The notes: generated by a model from the sequence alone, not told the origin. A DNA stretch of 19,491 bases from Xylaria sp. FL1777 (GCA_022578965.1 MU400946.1:1-19491); one strand, 5' to 3'; shown: positions 8,383 through 17,862, numbered from the stretch's first letter. Numbers and translations are program-made.

Positions 8383-9978
8383 ATGGTCCAGTGCCGCGAC
8401 TGCTTTGATCCTCCCATTGCTCGCCATATCAACGTTCCTCGCTGCCCGGAGCGTCTCATCTCATTCCGACACCCTGCCTACCCAGTGTCAGCGAACAACC
8501 TGTTATGCCTTAGTGCTACCGATGACGACCCGGTACATGGCATTGACTACAATATCGCCTTGGCCGCCTGCGGCATTGTGGCGTGCAACAAATGGCACCA
8601 GGCTTGGTTTGGAGAAAAATACGAGGGCGGAGACGAGGACCAGGACAGATACCGACGCGTGCCTCGCCCAGAAAACGGAATCTTGCCGTACAAGGAAAGC
8701 CCCTATTACTTCTTTGTAAACGAAGACGTTAAATACAAGTACCCAGTCGTCCCATCCTTCGAGCATTGGCCGTTCCCGCACAAGAGTTTACCCGATGGGT
8801 GGAAAAGGATGTGTCCTCCATCGACTAGTGGTGGTGAGACGGTCACTCTCCCTGAAGATCCTCGAATAGCAGCGTCTACGCGCGACCGAGGATGCCGGAT
8901 TACAGGCTATCTTCAAGGAACAGAGACTGCGCATCTGGTTCCTCCTCAAGCCATCGGTTGGTTCGAGGTGAACATGATGCAACAGTACTGTCGACTCAAA
9001 ATCCGTGTCAACCCAATTCACGATGATGCGAATATGCTCTTGTTACGGAAAGATCTACATTTCATGTTCGATCAGAGGCAACTTGTAGTAGTACCTAAGG
9101 TCAATAGCCAAGCGACAATGCAAATCCAGGCTGAGGGTCAACAACAATTGACACGCAAGCAAATTATATGTACATCTCCCCTTCAATCTACGTCTCCAAT
9201 TGGACCCACATGTTCTGATCAGCCAACATACCCTGTCATCCACGTTCTACTACCCGATGGGCATGACGAATTACGTAACCTTTACCATAATCGATTACTA
9301 CAGCCTTCTCTTGTTCCTGCTTTGGATATAGCGCCAGAGTTTCTCTTTGCGCGGTTTGCGTGGGCTATCCTCTCCGACGAGTACTATCGCCTTCTTAAAA
9401 GTGACTTGTTTCAATACCGAGTATTGATCTTCGACCCGGAGACCGGTAAGCGACAAGAACAAGACATGAGGCGCAAAGCGCTGGATCAGAATGTACGCCT
9501 CTTTTCCCGGAGAAACCGCAGTAGGAATGTGAGCCCTCGAAAGAGGAGGATGGGGTCTGTTGAGGATGAAGTAGACGACTGTGATGACCTCTACAATGAC
9601 AATAACAATCGCTACTTCGACCGTATCGACCGCGAACTATCAAGATTTCGTGACGAGCAACGTGAAGCAAATGATGATGACGAACCTGATCGATATTATG
9701 ATGGGGAGCCCATCCGCGGCCGCTCGAGATGGCGGTTACCCAATACCGTCCATCCACCACCAAATGACTTAAATCATTGTTCGCCATTGCTTCACTTACA
9801 CGAATCGTCCTTTAACTCTTATTTAAAGGACATGTCACCCATTACAATGCCTGATTCTCCATGTTCGTCCCCTAACTCGGGGTTTCCAAAAGTGCAGCAA
9901 CAACAAGACCAATCTACAGCAGCTGGAAAGGACTCTTTAGACATGCCACGGCGGAAACGGAGGCGGTTTAATAGCTAG
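8383..9978 (+). CDS. HNH-nuclease-domain protein (HNH_2 type)
   Basis: An uninterrupted 531-codon frame. The ATG at 8383 has A at -3 and G at +4. Residues 171-240 match the fungal HNH_2 (PF13391) pattern: CRITG, then TAHLVP with H184, then WFEVNMM, then DDANMLLLRKDLHFMFD with N217 and H226, then VVVPK. The first His, the Asn and the last His form the HNH metal/catalytic triad, so the site looks intact. Residues 1-165 are unrecognised. After 375 the protein is charged and low-complexity: a basic stretch SRRNRSRNVSPRKRRM (about 375-390), acidic Asp-rich stretches (391-440), polyGln near 505, and a basic end PRRKRRRF (522-529). Both basic stretches resemble nuclear localisation signals, so a nuclear role is inferred. 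Such proteins are common in Pezizomycotina but uncharacterised; nucleic acid cleavage is expected from the fold, not shown. Confidence 0.88.
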   Translation: MVQCRDCFDPPIARHINVPRCPERLISFRHPAYPVSANNLLCLSATDDDPVHGIDYNIALAACGIVACNKWHQAWFGEKYEGGDEDQDRYRRVPRPENGILPYKESPYYFFVNEDVKYKYPVVPSFEHWPFPHKSLPDGWKRMCPPSTSGGETVTLPEDPRIAASTRDRGCRITGYLQGTETAHLVPPQAIGWFEVNMMQQYCRLKIRVNPIHDDANMLLLRKDLHFMFDQRQLVVVPKVNSQATMQIQAEGQQQLTRKQIICTSPLQSTSPIGPTCSDQPTYPVIHVLLPDGHDELRNLYHNRLLQPSLVPALDIAPEFLFARFAWAILSDEYYRLLKSDLFQYRVLIFDPETGKRQEQDMRRKALDQNVRLFSRRNRSRNVSPRKRRMGSVEDEVDDCDDLYNDNNNRYFDRIDRELSRFRDEQREANDDDEPDRYYDGEPIRGRSRWRLPNTVHPPPNDLNHCSPLLHLHESSFNSYLKDMSPITMPDSPCSSPNSGFPKVQQQQDQSTAAGKDSLDMPRRKRRRFNS

Positions 9979-10554
9979 GTTCGTAATATACAAATGATGT
10001 TTTACGTACATCAAGTGTTGCTGAGCAAGCATTTGCTTCAACCTCCATTACCCGATGTTTTTTCCACGATGTATTTCCTACGATATCAGACTACATTATA
10101 GGTTTACCCTTGTTTTGGCTGTATATACTTAGCACGAAGCCTTTTTACGGGGTTGCCTCTCCATGCATGAGTACTGTGTTGTTAAGCATAAGCTTGTTAG
10201 CTAAAATCCCAAGTTGACACTCTTGTTAGGAGGATGAACAGCTAGTGTCAGATATAAAGGATTATATTTTAAGCCAAATTATTTAACTAACGGGCATTTA
10301 AAGGTAAACCTATGTTAAAAAGATAAAAGCCTTTATATAAAATTTGCATAGCTTACTAGTTATGATTATATAATATATATAATATAACGCAATTTATAAG
10401 GAAATAATTAATATAAGCAAATAGTTAGCTTTTTAGAACTTATTTTTTTTTAATTGCTATTATGTATCCCCGGCTTGCACGGTCTTATCTTTGGTATATT
10501 GGCATCCACTAACACCTACAGACGATAGGTGCGCATAGAACAGAGCTCTCCAGC
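9979..10554. other. AT-rich intergenic stretch
   Basis: It follows the HNH gene and becomes strongly AT-rich at about 10250-10450, including a TATAATATATATAATATAA run near 10367-10385. No open frame, RNA gene or repeated unit found. It may be a short RIP-affected or naturally AT-rich spacer. Confidence 0.5.
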
Positions 10555-11000
10555 ATGACCGCAGCTACAATCAAGGTCACTGGAAACGCATTGGTCATTG
10601 GAGGTTCGACAAATTCCTACAATTTATGGTGTACGCTCCTCAGTTAAAGGTGCACTGGCAGTACTTACCTTCTACCACTGACCCTCTGTGTGTACAGCTA
10701 GCGGCACCGATCGTGCATGTGCCATTGAATTCTCTCAAAACGGTGTGTCCGAGCTCGTCACTCACGCTCGAAACTGCGGCGACTATGGTAGTCGAGTGCT
10801 ATTCTGTGGCGTCGAACCAAACGTTCTAGGCTAAAACATTGTCCAAGAATGCCAGAGTTCAGGCATCTACGACAGCCGCCCTTGTCACCGGCGTGAGTTT
10901 TCTAGCATGTGTTGACTACCACGTCACCAGTGTTAGGATGAGTGACCCTGGATCTGTTTTTTTCATTTTTGCTGCCCTGAGTGTTGAGGGGGCTACCTAG
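10555..11000 (+). pseudogene. Decayed 5' end of a short-chain dehydrogenase/reductase (SDR) gene
   Basis: The ATG at 10555 starts MTAATIKVTGNALVIG. If 10604-10697 is a 94-nt intron (GT to ACAG), the frame continues as ASGTDRACAIEFSQNGVSEL. Together this matches the first strand, glycine-rich NAD(P) loop and first helix of fungal SDRs, whose consensus is ALVTGAASGIGRACA. The Gly-Ile-Gly of the loop reads Gly-Thr-Asp, so cofactor binding would be lost. The frame stops with TAA at 10832-10834. In another frame, HVTSVRMSDPGSV near 10920-10960 resembles the later SDR DVTDxxSV strand before a TAG at 10998. The catalytic Tyr-Lys half is missing altogether. I read it as a pseudogene fragment; the intron is a model. 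Confidence 0.5.
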
Positions 11001-11135
11001 TAAACCGCAACAGCTAGTGTTTCTAGACAAGAAGAGGAAAAATGAAAAATTAACATGATTTTACTCACGCGATTTATCTGCCCGTCCTACGACTATCGCT
11101 TCATTCTATGTCGCGAAGTATCAAAGCATAGTACA

Positions 11136-12214
11136 TTAATATGACTTGAAGAACCTTGTCTGACTCGCCCGCGCCTCCTGCGCAACCTTTATATCCGCTA
11201 TCGAGTCGAATCCGTGCGCGACCCCCGGATACAGGTGGAACTCGACGTAGACGCCCGCGTCCTGCAGCCTCAAGGCGAATTTCAGGTCTTCCTCCCGGAA
11301 CAAATCTAGCCCGGGCACGTCAATGTAGACGTCCGGTAGTCCACTTAGGTCCTTGGCCCTAGCCGGTGCAGCATAAATGGAGACGTTCTCGTCCGTACGC
11401 TCCTCTGCAAATACCCATGATGTAAGCAGTGATTCTCAAGACTTCTCTTTTCTATTTCTTTATTTTTTCGGTGATTATAGAAGTGATATGGAAATGTCTT
11501 ACCTCTCTCTTTCCCTGTCAGCGCCGCCCACCCTATGGTATTTGCCTGCTGCGTAAAGATCAAGTACTCGTTTAGCGGGTGATCGACCGGGAGATTCGTC
11601 CGGTCGTCTAGCATTGGGTATGTAAGGGCCACGGCGGCCAGCCTGTGCTCTAACTCGCCCCTGTCGCGCGCCATCAGGGCTGCGCCGGCGGCTATACCTC
11701 CGCCCGCGCTCTTGCCGTATAGCACGATGCGCTTCGGGTCTACGTTGAACTCGGCCGCGTGCTTCTGCAGCCATTTCACCGAGGCGTAAAAGTCCTCGAC
11801 GGCTGCTGGAAATGGGTGCTCCGGAGCCAGCCGGTACTGTACCGCGAAAACTTGCGTCGAAGTACGGTGCGCGAGCTCTTGGATCGCTTTGTTCCAGAGC
11901 TCGACGCTGCCAGCTACCATCCCACCGCCGAAGGCGTATACGATAGCGCGCTGTAGGATAGAGGGAGAGCTGGAGGAGGTGGCTGATGGCACGAAACGGT
12001 GCACCGAGATGTTGGTGCCGTCGAGGGACTGGATAGTGTGCTTGGTTTCCTCGACGTCTGTCCGCACTGGTAGGCCCGCGATCGAGGCTCCCATGCCCGC
12101 GTTTGCGCTCTTGCGGAGGTCGAAGACGTCGTTTATTGTAGGCTTGGGCAATGTCTTAAAGAACCGCCACATGGGTGCCCACTCGGGGTCTAGCTTTATG
12201 GTAGAGGATGACAT
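11136..12214 (-). CDS. Alpha/beta hydrolase, hormone-sensitive-lipase-like (abhydrolase_3)
   Basis: Read right to left: exon 1 12214-11503, a 98-nt intron 11502-11405 (GTAAGA to TGCAG), exon 2 11404-11136. The splice completes a GAG codon and gives 326 aa. Family motifs are in order: the oxyanion-loop region VYAFGGGMVAG (93-102), YRLAPEHPFPAAVEDFYASVKW (128-148), the nucleophile elbow GKSAG with S169, the acid D271 in GLDLFREED, and H301 in AHGFD. The catalytic triad is therefore complete. The usual HGGG motif reads FGGG, with F95 at the His position. Such enzymes hydrolyse esters or lactones of small molecules; substrate and location are unknown, and there is no signal peptide. The ATG at 12214 (MSSSTIKLDPEW) is preferred. 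An in-frame ATG at 12367 would add 51 residues of atypical, Ile-rich and Thr-rich sequence. No co-directional partner suggests a cluster. Confidence 0.9.
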
Positions 12215-12861
12215 GATGGCTACGTGTTGTGATCTGGTGATTATCGTAGGTTGCGACTGGGACGCACGTATAGTACGTTCTTTGATAATGATGATGATTG
12301 CTATAGAGACTCGGTGTTGCGTCTTGATGTGATGTGTTGAGCGCAAGATAAACTCACGAGCTGCCACCGTTCTCTATATATACAATTATGAAACTGGGTT
12401 ATTGAATGCTATTCCATAACAGCCTACATCGCAGGGGTACTTGCGCCGATGCAATCCTTCCGAACTTAGCGTGCGAGTTTCGTAAGCAATTACTTTTCAT
12501 CCAAATGGGACGTTATTGCAGCGAGGTCCGAATCTGTCGGACATAAGCCCGGGTGTACATAAATCTGGCTGAGATAGGAAATCATGTTGACTAATTAAGA
12601 GCGATTGTTTCAGTTAATCGCATGTACTCCGCGCTAGATAATCCTAATAGTCACTCAAAGGATCTCACCAGTAGCTTTTCCTTTCAGATTAATATAAGCT
12701 AAGCAGAATATAAATTCCACCATGTTTTTCTACCCCTTAAACTTCATATAGTTGGATAAGAAAATAAGAGATATATAATGCAACATCCAATCAATTAGCT
12801 ACTATATAGCCCAGCTACTATACTCTTATGATCATAGAGCGACCCTTGTAAACTCACTGTA
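12215..12861. other. Upstream region of the hydrolase gene
   Basis: It holds the 5' UTR and promoter of the minus-strand hydrolase. Beyond about 12580 it is AT-rich spacer down to the stop codon of the AAA relic. No RNA gene, repeat or open frame of note. Confidence 0.5.
12372..12382 (-). promoter_or_regulatory. Possible TATA box of the hydrolase gene
   Basis: On the minus strand this reads TATATATAGAG, about 160 bases before the chosen start at 12214. The distance fits a fungal promoter with a 100-base leader. It would place the in-frame ATG at 12367 outside or at the very edge of the transcript, which supports the shorter protein. Based on sequence resemblance only. Confidence 0.3.
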
Positions 12862-13413
12862 TTAATCAAGCGATGTCACTCGCTTACGAATGTTGAGCAC
12901 AACCTCAATATGCTTCCGCTTTAGTGGCTTGTCTCTATCAGCAAGGACTAAGGCCGTCTTGATAGAATTCTTAATTTCTCGGCCGTTCAGTGGCGTCCTA
13001 GAAAATTCATCTAGGTCGTTGTCGCTAATGGACGCAACACCAGGCTCAAGCTTCTGTATGAAATTCACCCAGATCTTACGGCGGCTTGTTTGATCTAGGT
13101 CGAGATATGGCAATATAAGATCGATTCTGGATTTGAAAGCGCCATCGATCGCCGTGATACGGTTGGTTGTTAAAAACATCAATCCCTTGTAGTATTCTAA
13201 CCGCTGGAGAAAGACTGAGAGATAGTGTCAGTTTCATGGTCGCCTGTCAAAAACCTCTGCGGACACCGAAAATTTAAAGAACCTTACTCGACACCTACAC
13301 AATTCCTTGGTGCTAAGATCGAACCGCTTAACCCGAGGAGAAGAAATGATGCATTCATCATCTGTAAGCAGTGACATGTCTTCCGTTCTCTCGCTATCCC
13401 TATTAAGATCTGT
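12862..13413 (-). pseudogene. Truncated AAA-ATPase relic without P-loop
   Basis: The 3' part, minus strand from about 13212 to the TAA at 12862-12864, reads FLQRLEYYKGLMFLTTNR, SRIDLILPYLDLD and LNGREIKNSIKTALVLAD. These are the sensor-1, arginine-finger and sensor-2 blocks of the large fungal AAA (PF00004) family that has an N-terminal DUF7025-like region. The 5' part (13413-13310) reads LLTDDECIISSPRVKRFDL, resembling the segment that in this family lies well upstream of the ATPase core. Only about 100 bases separate them. The 150 or so residues expected in between, including Walker A, Walker B and the linker, are absent, and the apparent splice GTAAGG to CTCAG does not keep frame. The true N-terminus would lie to the right, where the AT-rich block begins. 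The gene is therefore internally deleted and 5' truncated, and cannot hydrolyse ATP. Confidence 0.72.
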
Positions 13414-13460
13414 CAAATATAAGTGATGGCATGTAATATTAGGTTTATTGGTTGTATTGC

Positions 13461-13990
13461 TTTATCTCAGGTGCCTTAGACCAGAATAGTCCTTGCGTTT
13501 ATATTTCCTTAGCTATATTACTCTTTTATTAATTATAACCTTTTTTATCTTTTTTAACACAAACTTGGAATTTTAGTTTAAAGTAATTATATTGATTTTT
13601 TTGCTTATATTTTTATTTAAAAAACAATAAACTATAATTTATTTATATAATAACTTTAAATTTATTTAAAGTTATATTTAATTAATTAATTATTATATTT
13701 TATATATAGTTATATTCTTTTTGTATTTTTTTAATGTTTAGTTTTTATTACATTATATATTATAGATTTTTTAACTAAAATATTGTTTTTTTTATTATTG
13801 TTTTTTTTATAATTATTTTGTTTATTTATATAATTTATTATATTAATATTTATACTGCTTTTTATATTTAAATTAATTAATTTTTTTAATATTATTTTTA
13901 TTGTTTTTAATTTTAAAAATAATTTTAATTATAAAAGCAATAATTTAAACAAAAAATTTAATTTTATATATTAATAATAAATTATAATAA
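13461..13990 (+). repeat. RIP repeat family, copy A (530 bp)
   Basis: The left-most copy of a three-member direct repeat, starting at TTTATCTCAGGTGCCTTAGA. Its first 40 bases keep far more C and G than the matching part of copies B and C, so it marks the left edge where mutation fades. It is colinear with copy C over its whole length with no net insertion or deletion in my hand alignment. Confidence 0.8.
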
Positions 13991-14392
13991 ATATATAAAA
14001 ATACTAATATAATAATTATAATTAAAGCTATAATTTTTATTAGTTTTTTAAAAAATAGCTTTTATTATAAATTATAATTAATAATTAATTAAAGTTATAA
14101 ATACATAAAATAATTAATATATTAAAAAATTTTAAAGTTTAATAATATTTTTAAAAAGCTAATATTTAAATAAAACTTAAAAAAAATAATATAAATTATA
14201 ATATTATTAACATTTTTATATTTTAAAGCAAGCTCTTTATTTTATTTAAATAATTAGTTTTTATTAAATTTAATTTTAAAATATTTAAAGCTTTTAATAA
14301 AAAGCTTTATTAAGTTAAAAATGTTTATAATATATAATAAATTAAAAAATTACTTTATTTTTTTTAGTTTTAAATTTAAAACATATTTTTAT

Positions 14393-14865
14393 ATTATTTT
14401 AAGTGCTTTAAACTAAAATGGTCCTTATGTTTATATTTCTTTAGCTATATTACCTTTTTATTAATTATAACCTTTTTTACTTTTTTTAACATAAACTCGG
14501 AATTTTAGTTTAAAGTAATTATGTTAATTTTTTTGTTTATGTTTTTATTTAAAAAACAATAAACTATAATTTATTTATGCAGCAACTTTAAATCTATTTA
14601 AAGTTATACTTAATTAATTAATTATTATATTTTATATATAGTTATATTTTTTTTGTATTTTTTTAATGCTTAGTTTTTGTTATATTATATATTATAGATT
14701 TTTCAACCGAAATATTGTTTTTTTTACTATTGTTTTTTTTGCTATTATTTTGCTTGCTTATATAGTTTATTATATTAGCATTTATACTACTTTTTATATT
14801 TAAATTAACTAACTTTTTTAATATTACTTTTATTATTTTTAACTTTAAAAATAATTTTAATTATT
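14393..14865 (+). repeat. RIP repeat family, copy B (about 470 bp, 3' truncated)
   Basis: Same orientation as copy A. It begins GTGCTTTAAACTAAAATG at 14403 and follows copies A and C base for base to about 14865, then diverges about 55 bases before the end of the family. It carries internal inverted arms 14406-14419 and 14502-14515. Confidence 0.8.
14406..14515. repeat. Inverted-repeat head of the RIP family (best seen in copy B)
   Basis: CTTTAAACTAAAAT at 14406-14419 is the exact reverse complement of ATTTTAGTTTAAAG at 14502-14515. Together they bound a 110-bp unit at the start of the copy. The same arms occur in copies A and C, with the left arm of A less mutated (CTTAGACCAGAAT). The unit could be a small terminal-inverted-repeat element or the fold-back end of a larger one. 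Confidence 0.65.
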
Positions 14866-14897
14866 ATTTATTTATTATTAATAACCTGCTATATTGC

Positions 14898-14947
14898 TTT
14901 ATAATGCGGTTTTTTTACTTGTGTACTTATAAGTAAAACCGTATAAA
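14898..14947. repeat. Bulged palindrome just after copy B
   Basis: Outer arms TTTATA and TATAAA, then CGGTTTT with TTT bulged and ACTT, pair with AAGTAAAACCG across a 10-base loop. Both arms keep a CpG, rare in this block. Role unknown. Confidence 0.55.
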
Positions 14948-16518
14948 AAGCTAAATAAAAACTTTATGCAACAATGTTTATGCTACTACTTTAAAGTTTT
15001 TTTATTTTATAGTAACTAGTTTTTATTAACTAGCTTGCTAAATAAAAAGTAATAATTAAAAAGCAAAAAAACTTTTTTTAAAGCTTTTAACCTTTTTGCT
15101 TTTTTAGAAAACATATAAAAGCTTTTTTTTTGTTTTTTAAAACTTTTCAAAAAGCATTTTTGCTTTTTTTGCTAGTTTTTTTTCTATTTTTTGCTTTTTT
15201 TTCTATTTTTTATTTCTTTTTTTTTTAGCTGCTTTATTATATATTGCTATTTTATTAGTAGTAAGCAGCTACTTTGCAATATTATTTATAGCTTTAAGCT
15301 TTTTTATAATTAATTACAAGTTTTTATTAGTTTATAATAGCTTAGCTATAAAGCTTTTTTATAGTTGCTTTTTTTTATTTTTTAATAAGTTATAATATAA
15401 AACTATATATTAAAAAGTTTTTTTTTTTTTTATATATTTATAAAAAAGCATAAAAAACCTTAAAACCTTTTTTTTATATAAAAATATCTTTAGCTTTATT
15501 TTTTTAATGCATATTTGCATTATTATAGCTATTTTATGCTTTAATAATTTATTATACTTTTTAAAAGCTTTATTTTTGCTAAGCTTTTGTTTAGCTATTA
15601 TTAAATAATTGCTGCTTATTTTAATTTAGCTTTATTTGCTTATTTATTTTTTTTTTAGTATAATTTTAAGTTTTTTTTTAATTACTTTTTTTGCTAAAAG
15701 TTTAAAGCTAGCATTAGATTTTTTTTAGTTATACTTTTGCCATTATTTATAAGTTTGCTTTTTGTTTAGTTTTTATTTTTTAAGCTTTTATGTTTTAAAT
15801 AAAAGTTTTAATTTTTTTTGTTGTTTTTTAAATTGATTTTTTAGCTATTAAGCTTTTTATGTAATATTTGCAAGTTATTATTTTATTACTAAAATATAAA
15901 TTAATAAACAAAATCTTTATTTTAGTTTTTAAGTGCTTTATTTTAGTTGCTTTAAAAGTTTTAGTTATATATTTAAAATATTTGTTTTAAGTTATTATTA
16001 ATAAGTTAATAATGCTTTTTATTTTGTTTTTTTTAAAGTTTTTATATTAAGTTACTATATTATAAGCTAAAATACTTTATATTATTATAATATATATTTG
16101 CTTTACTTTTATTATATTATTACTTTTTATAAAATTTTATAGCTTAATTACTATATTTAATTAAATACTTAGTTTTTTTTTAAGCTTTGCTAAATGTTTT
16201 TTTTACTTTATGTTTTTATTAAACTATATTTTTAAAAACTTTGCGTTATTTTTTAAATATATTATTATATTAAAAAGGTATACTATTTGCATAAATATTA
16301 TTTTACTGCTAAAAAAATACATTAATTTGTTTTTTTATAATATAAACTTTATTTTATGTTATTTTATTTAGCTTTTATATCACTTTTATACTGCTTTTAA
16401 AGCTTTGTAGTTTTGCTTTATATTTAAGTTTACTATAATAAAATTAGTATTATTAGCAAAGCTAATTATTATTAGCTTTTAATATATAATAAAGTTATTA
16501 TAAAATGTTAAAATATAT

Positions 16519-16539
16519 AAAAAAAAAAAAAAAAAAAAA
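16519..16539 (+). repeat. Poly-A run of 21
   Basis: Twenty-one A in a row on the plus strand within AT-rich DNA. It could be the tail of a retroposed element or slippage. No element with target duplications could be delimited. Confidence 0.7.
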
Positions 16540-16730
16540 GCAAAGATTTTTAAAAAACTTTAGCTTTTAGCGCTATTAATTAAAATACTGCTTTATTAAA
16601 GCAAAAATGTATTATATAGTTTAATATAAAAAAGTTTACTTATATAACTATTTAAAAAAAAAGCCTTTTTGCTATAAAATATATATTATTTTTTTTATTA
16701 ATAATATTAAAACCTTTTATAATGTTTAGC

Positions 16731-17260
16731 TTTATTTTAAGTACTTTAAACTAAAATAGTTCTTGTGTTTATACCTTTTTAGCTATACTACTTTTTTACT
16801 AATTATAACTTTTTTTATTTCCTTTAATATAAACTTAAAATTTTAGTTTAAAGTAACTATATTAATTTTTTTGTTTATGTTTTTATTTAAAAAACAACAA
16901 ATTATAATTTATTTATATAATAACTTTAAATTTATTTAAAGTTATACTTAATTAATTAATTATTATATTTTATATATAGTTATATTTCTTTTGTATTTTT
17001 TTAACGCTTAGTTTTTATTGCATTGCATACTATAAATTTTTTAGCCGAAATATTGTTTTTTTTACTATTGTTTTTCTTGCAATTATTTCGTTTGTTTATA
17101 TAGTTTATTATATTAATATTTATGCTACTTTTTATATTTAAATTAACTAACTTTTTTAATACTACTTTTATTGCTTTTAACTTTAAAAATAATTTTAATT
17201 ATAAAAGCAACAATTTAAACAAGAAATCTAATTTTATATGCTAATAATAAGTTATAATAA
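16731..17260 (+). repeat. RIP repeat family, copy C (530 bp)
   Basis: Same orientation and length as copy A, and colinear with it. It ends at TAATAATAAGTTATAATAA, directly followed by the ordinary-composition island. Copies A and C thus sit at the two edges of a 3.8-kb AT-rich segment (13461-17260), an arrangement like long direct terminal repeats, with copy B inside. Confidence 0.8.
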
Positions 17261-17345
17261 CGCATCTCCCACTTGACTTAGCCACCCCATTGAATGAACC
17301 ACCTAGGCTTAGCGTACCACTCACACCAAATTTCTATAGCGGGGT
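17261..17345. other. Island of ordinary base composition inside the AT block
   Basis: About 85 bases with near-balanced composition between two AT-rich segments. On the minus strand it contains AGTCAAGTGGGAGATGCG (17279-17262) directly preceded by a TA dinucleotide. Some fungal Tc1/mariner elements of the Fot1/Pot2 group begin with AGTCAAG, from memory. So copy C could end in a terminal repeat at 17279, with the remainder being unmutated flank. No coding frame. Confidence 0.5.
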
Positions 17346-17493
17346 ACTTAATAGCAATTATGGTTTTCTTTAAATAACTTCACTAATATTAATTATATAG
17401 CCATATATTTGGTATTTTTGGAATCCTAACGTAAAAGCAAATCTAATAGTGTTTTTTATAATTTCGTAGCTATTTTATTAAAGGCTGCATAAA

Positions 17494-17520
17494 AAACCAC
17501 GCTAAAATTTAACGTGGTTT
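17494..17520. repeat. 27-bp near-perfect palindrome
   Basis: AAACCACGCTAAA (17494-17506) and TTTAACGTGGTTT (17508-17520) are reverse complements around a single A, with one mismatch (C-A) that a C-to-T or G-to-A transition would explain. It lies 13 bases before the short fourth copy of the repeat start, so it may be a terminus. Confidence 0.7.
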
Positions 17521-17532
17521 ATTATACTGCTG

Positions 17533-17560
17533 CTTATCTTAAGTGCCTTAAACTAAAAAC
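17533..17560 (+). repeat. Short fourth copy of the RIP family start
   Basis: CTTATCTTAAGTGCCTTAAA onwards matches the first 25-30 bases of copies A-C and then diverges. Either a severely truncated copy or a shared terminal motif of a different element. Confidence 0.55.
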
Positions 17561-17702
17561 ATAGAACAGCAAGCTATGCTTGCTATAAGCTATAACTTAT
17601 TTTTTTTAAGAGCTTATGCAAATATATTTATAGGTTTAAAGCTTGCGTTTTATATATTTTAGTTTAAAAAACCCTTGTTAATTTTTGAGCTAAAGTTTAC
17701 TT

Positions 17703-17719
17703 TATATATATATATATAT
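17703..17719. repeat. TA microsatellite
   Basis: Eight and a half uninterrupted TA units. Unremarkable for this composition. Confidence 0.85.
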
Positions 17720-17862
17720 TATTTATACTTATAAACTATTTGCTAATAAAACTTAAAAATAATAATTATAATATTACTTAAAGCTTTTTATAATAATATT
17801 GTTAAAATAACTAGTTATTAGTTATAACTCTTATATATAATATATATAATAAGTTTTATATA

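Noticed and set aside
8405..8719. 104-codon frame inside the HNH gene
   Set aside because: Out-of-frame shadow of the HNH protein, which has intact family motifs.
10603..10620. GGTTCGA resembling a tRNA B box
   Set aside because: No A box at the right spacing and no acceptor stem pairing. It fits better as the start of the modelled SDR intron.
12215..12367. 51-residue N-terminal extension of the alpha/beta hydrolase from the ATG at 12367
   Set aside because: The extra residues lack family similarity and the possible TATA element lies only a few bases upstream. The ATG at 12214 gives the usual N-terminus.
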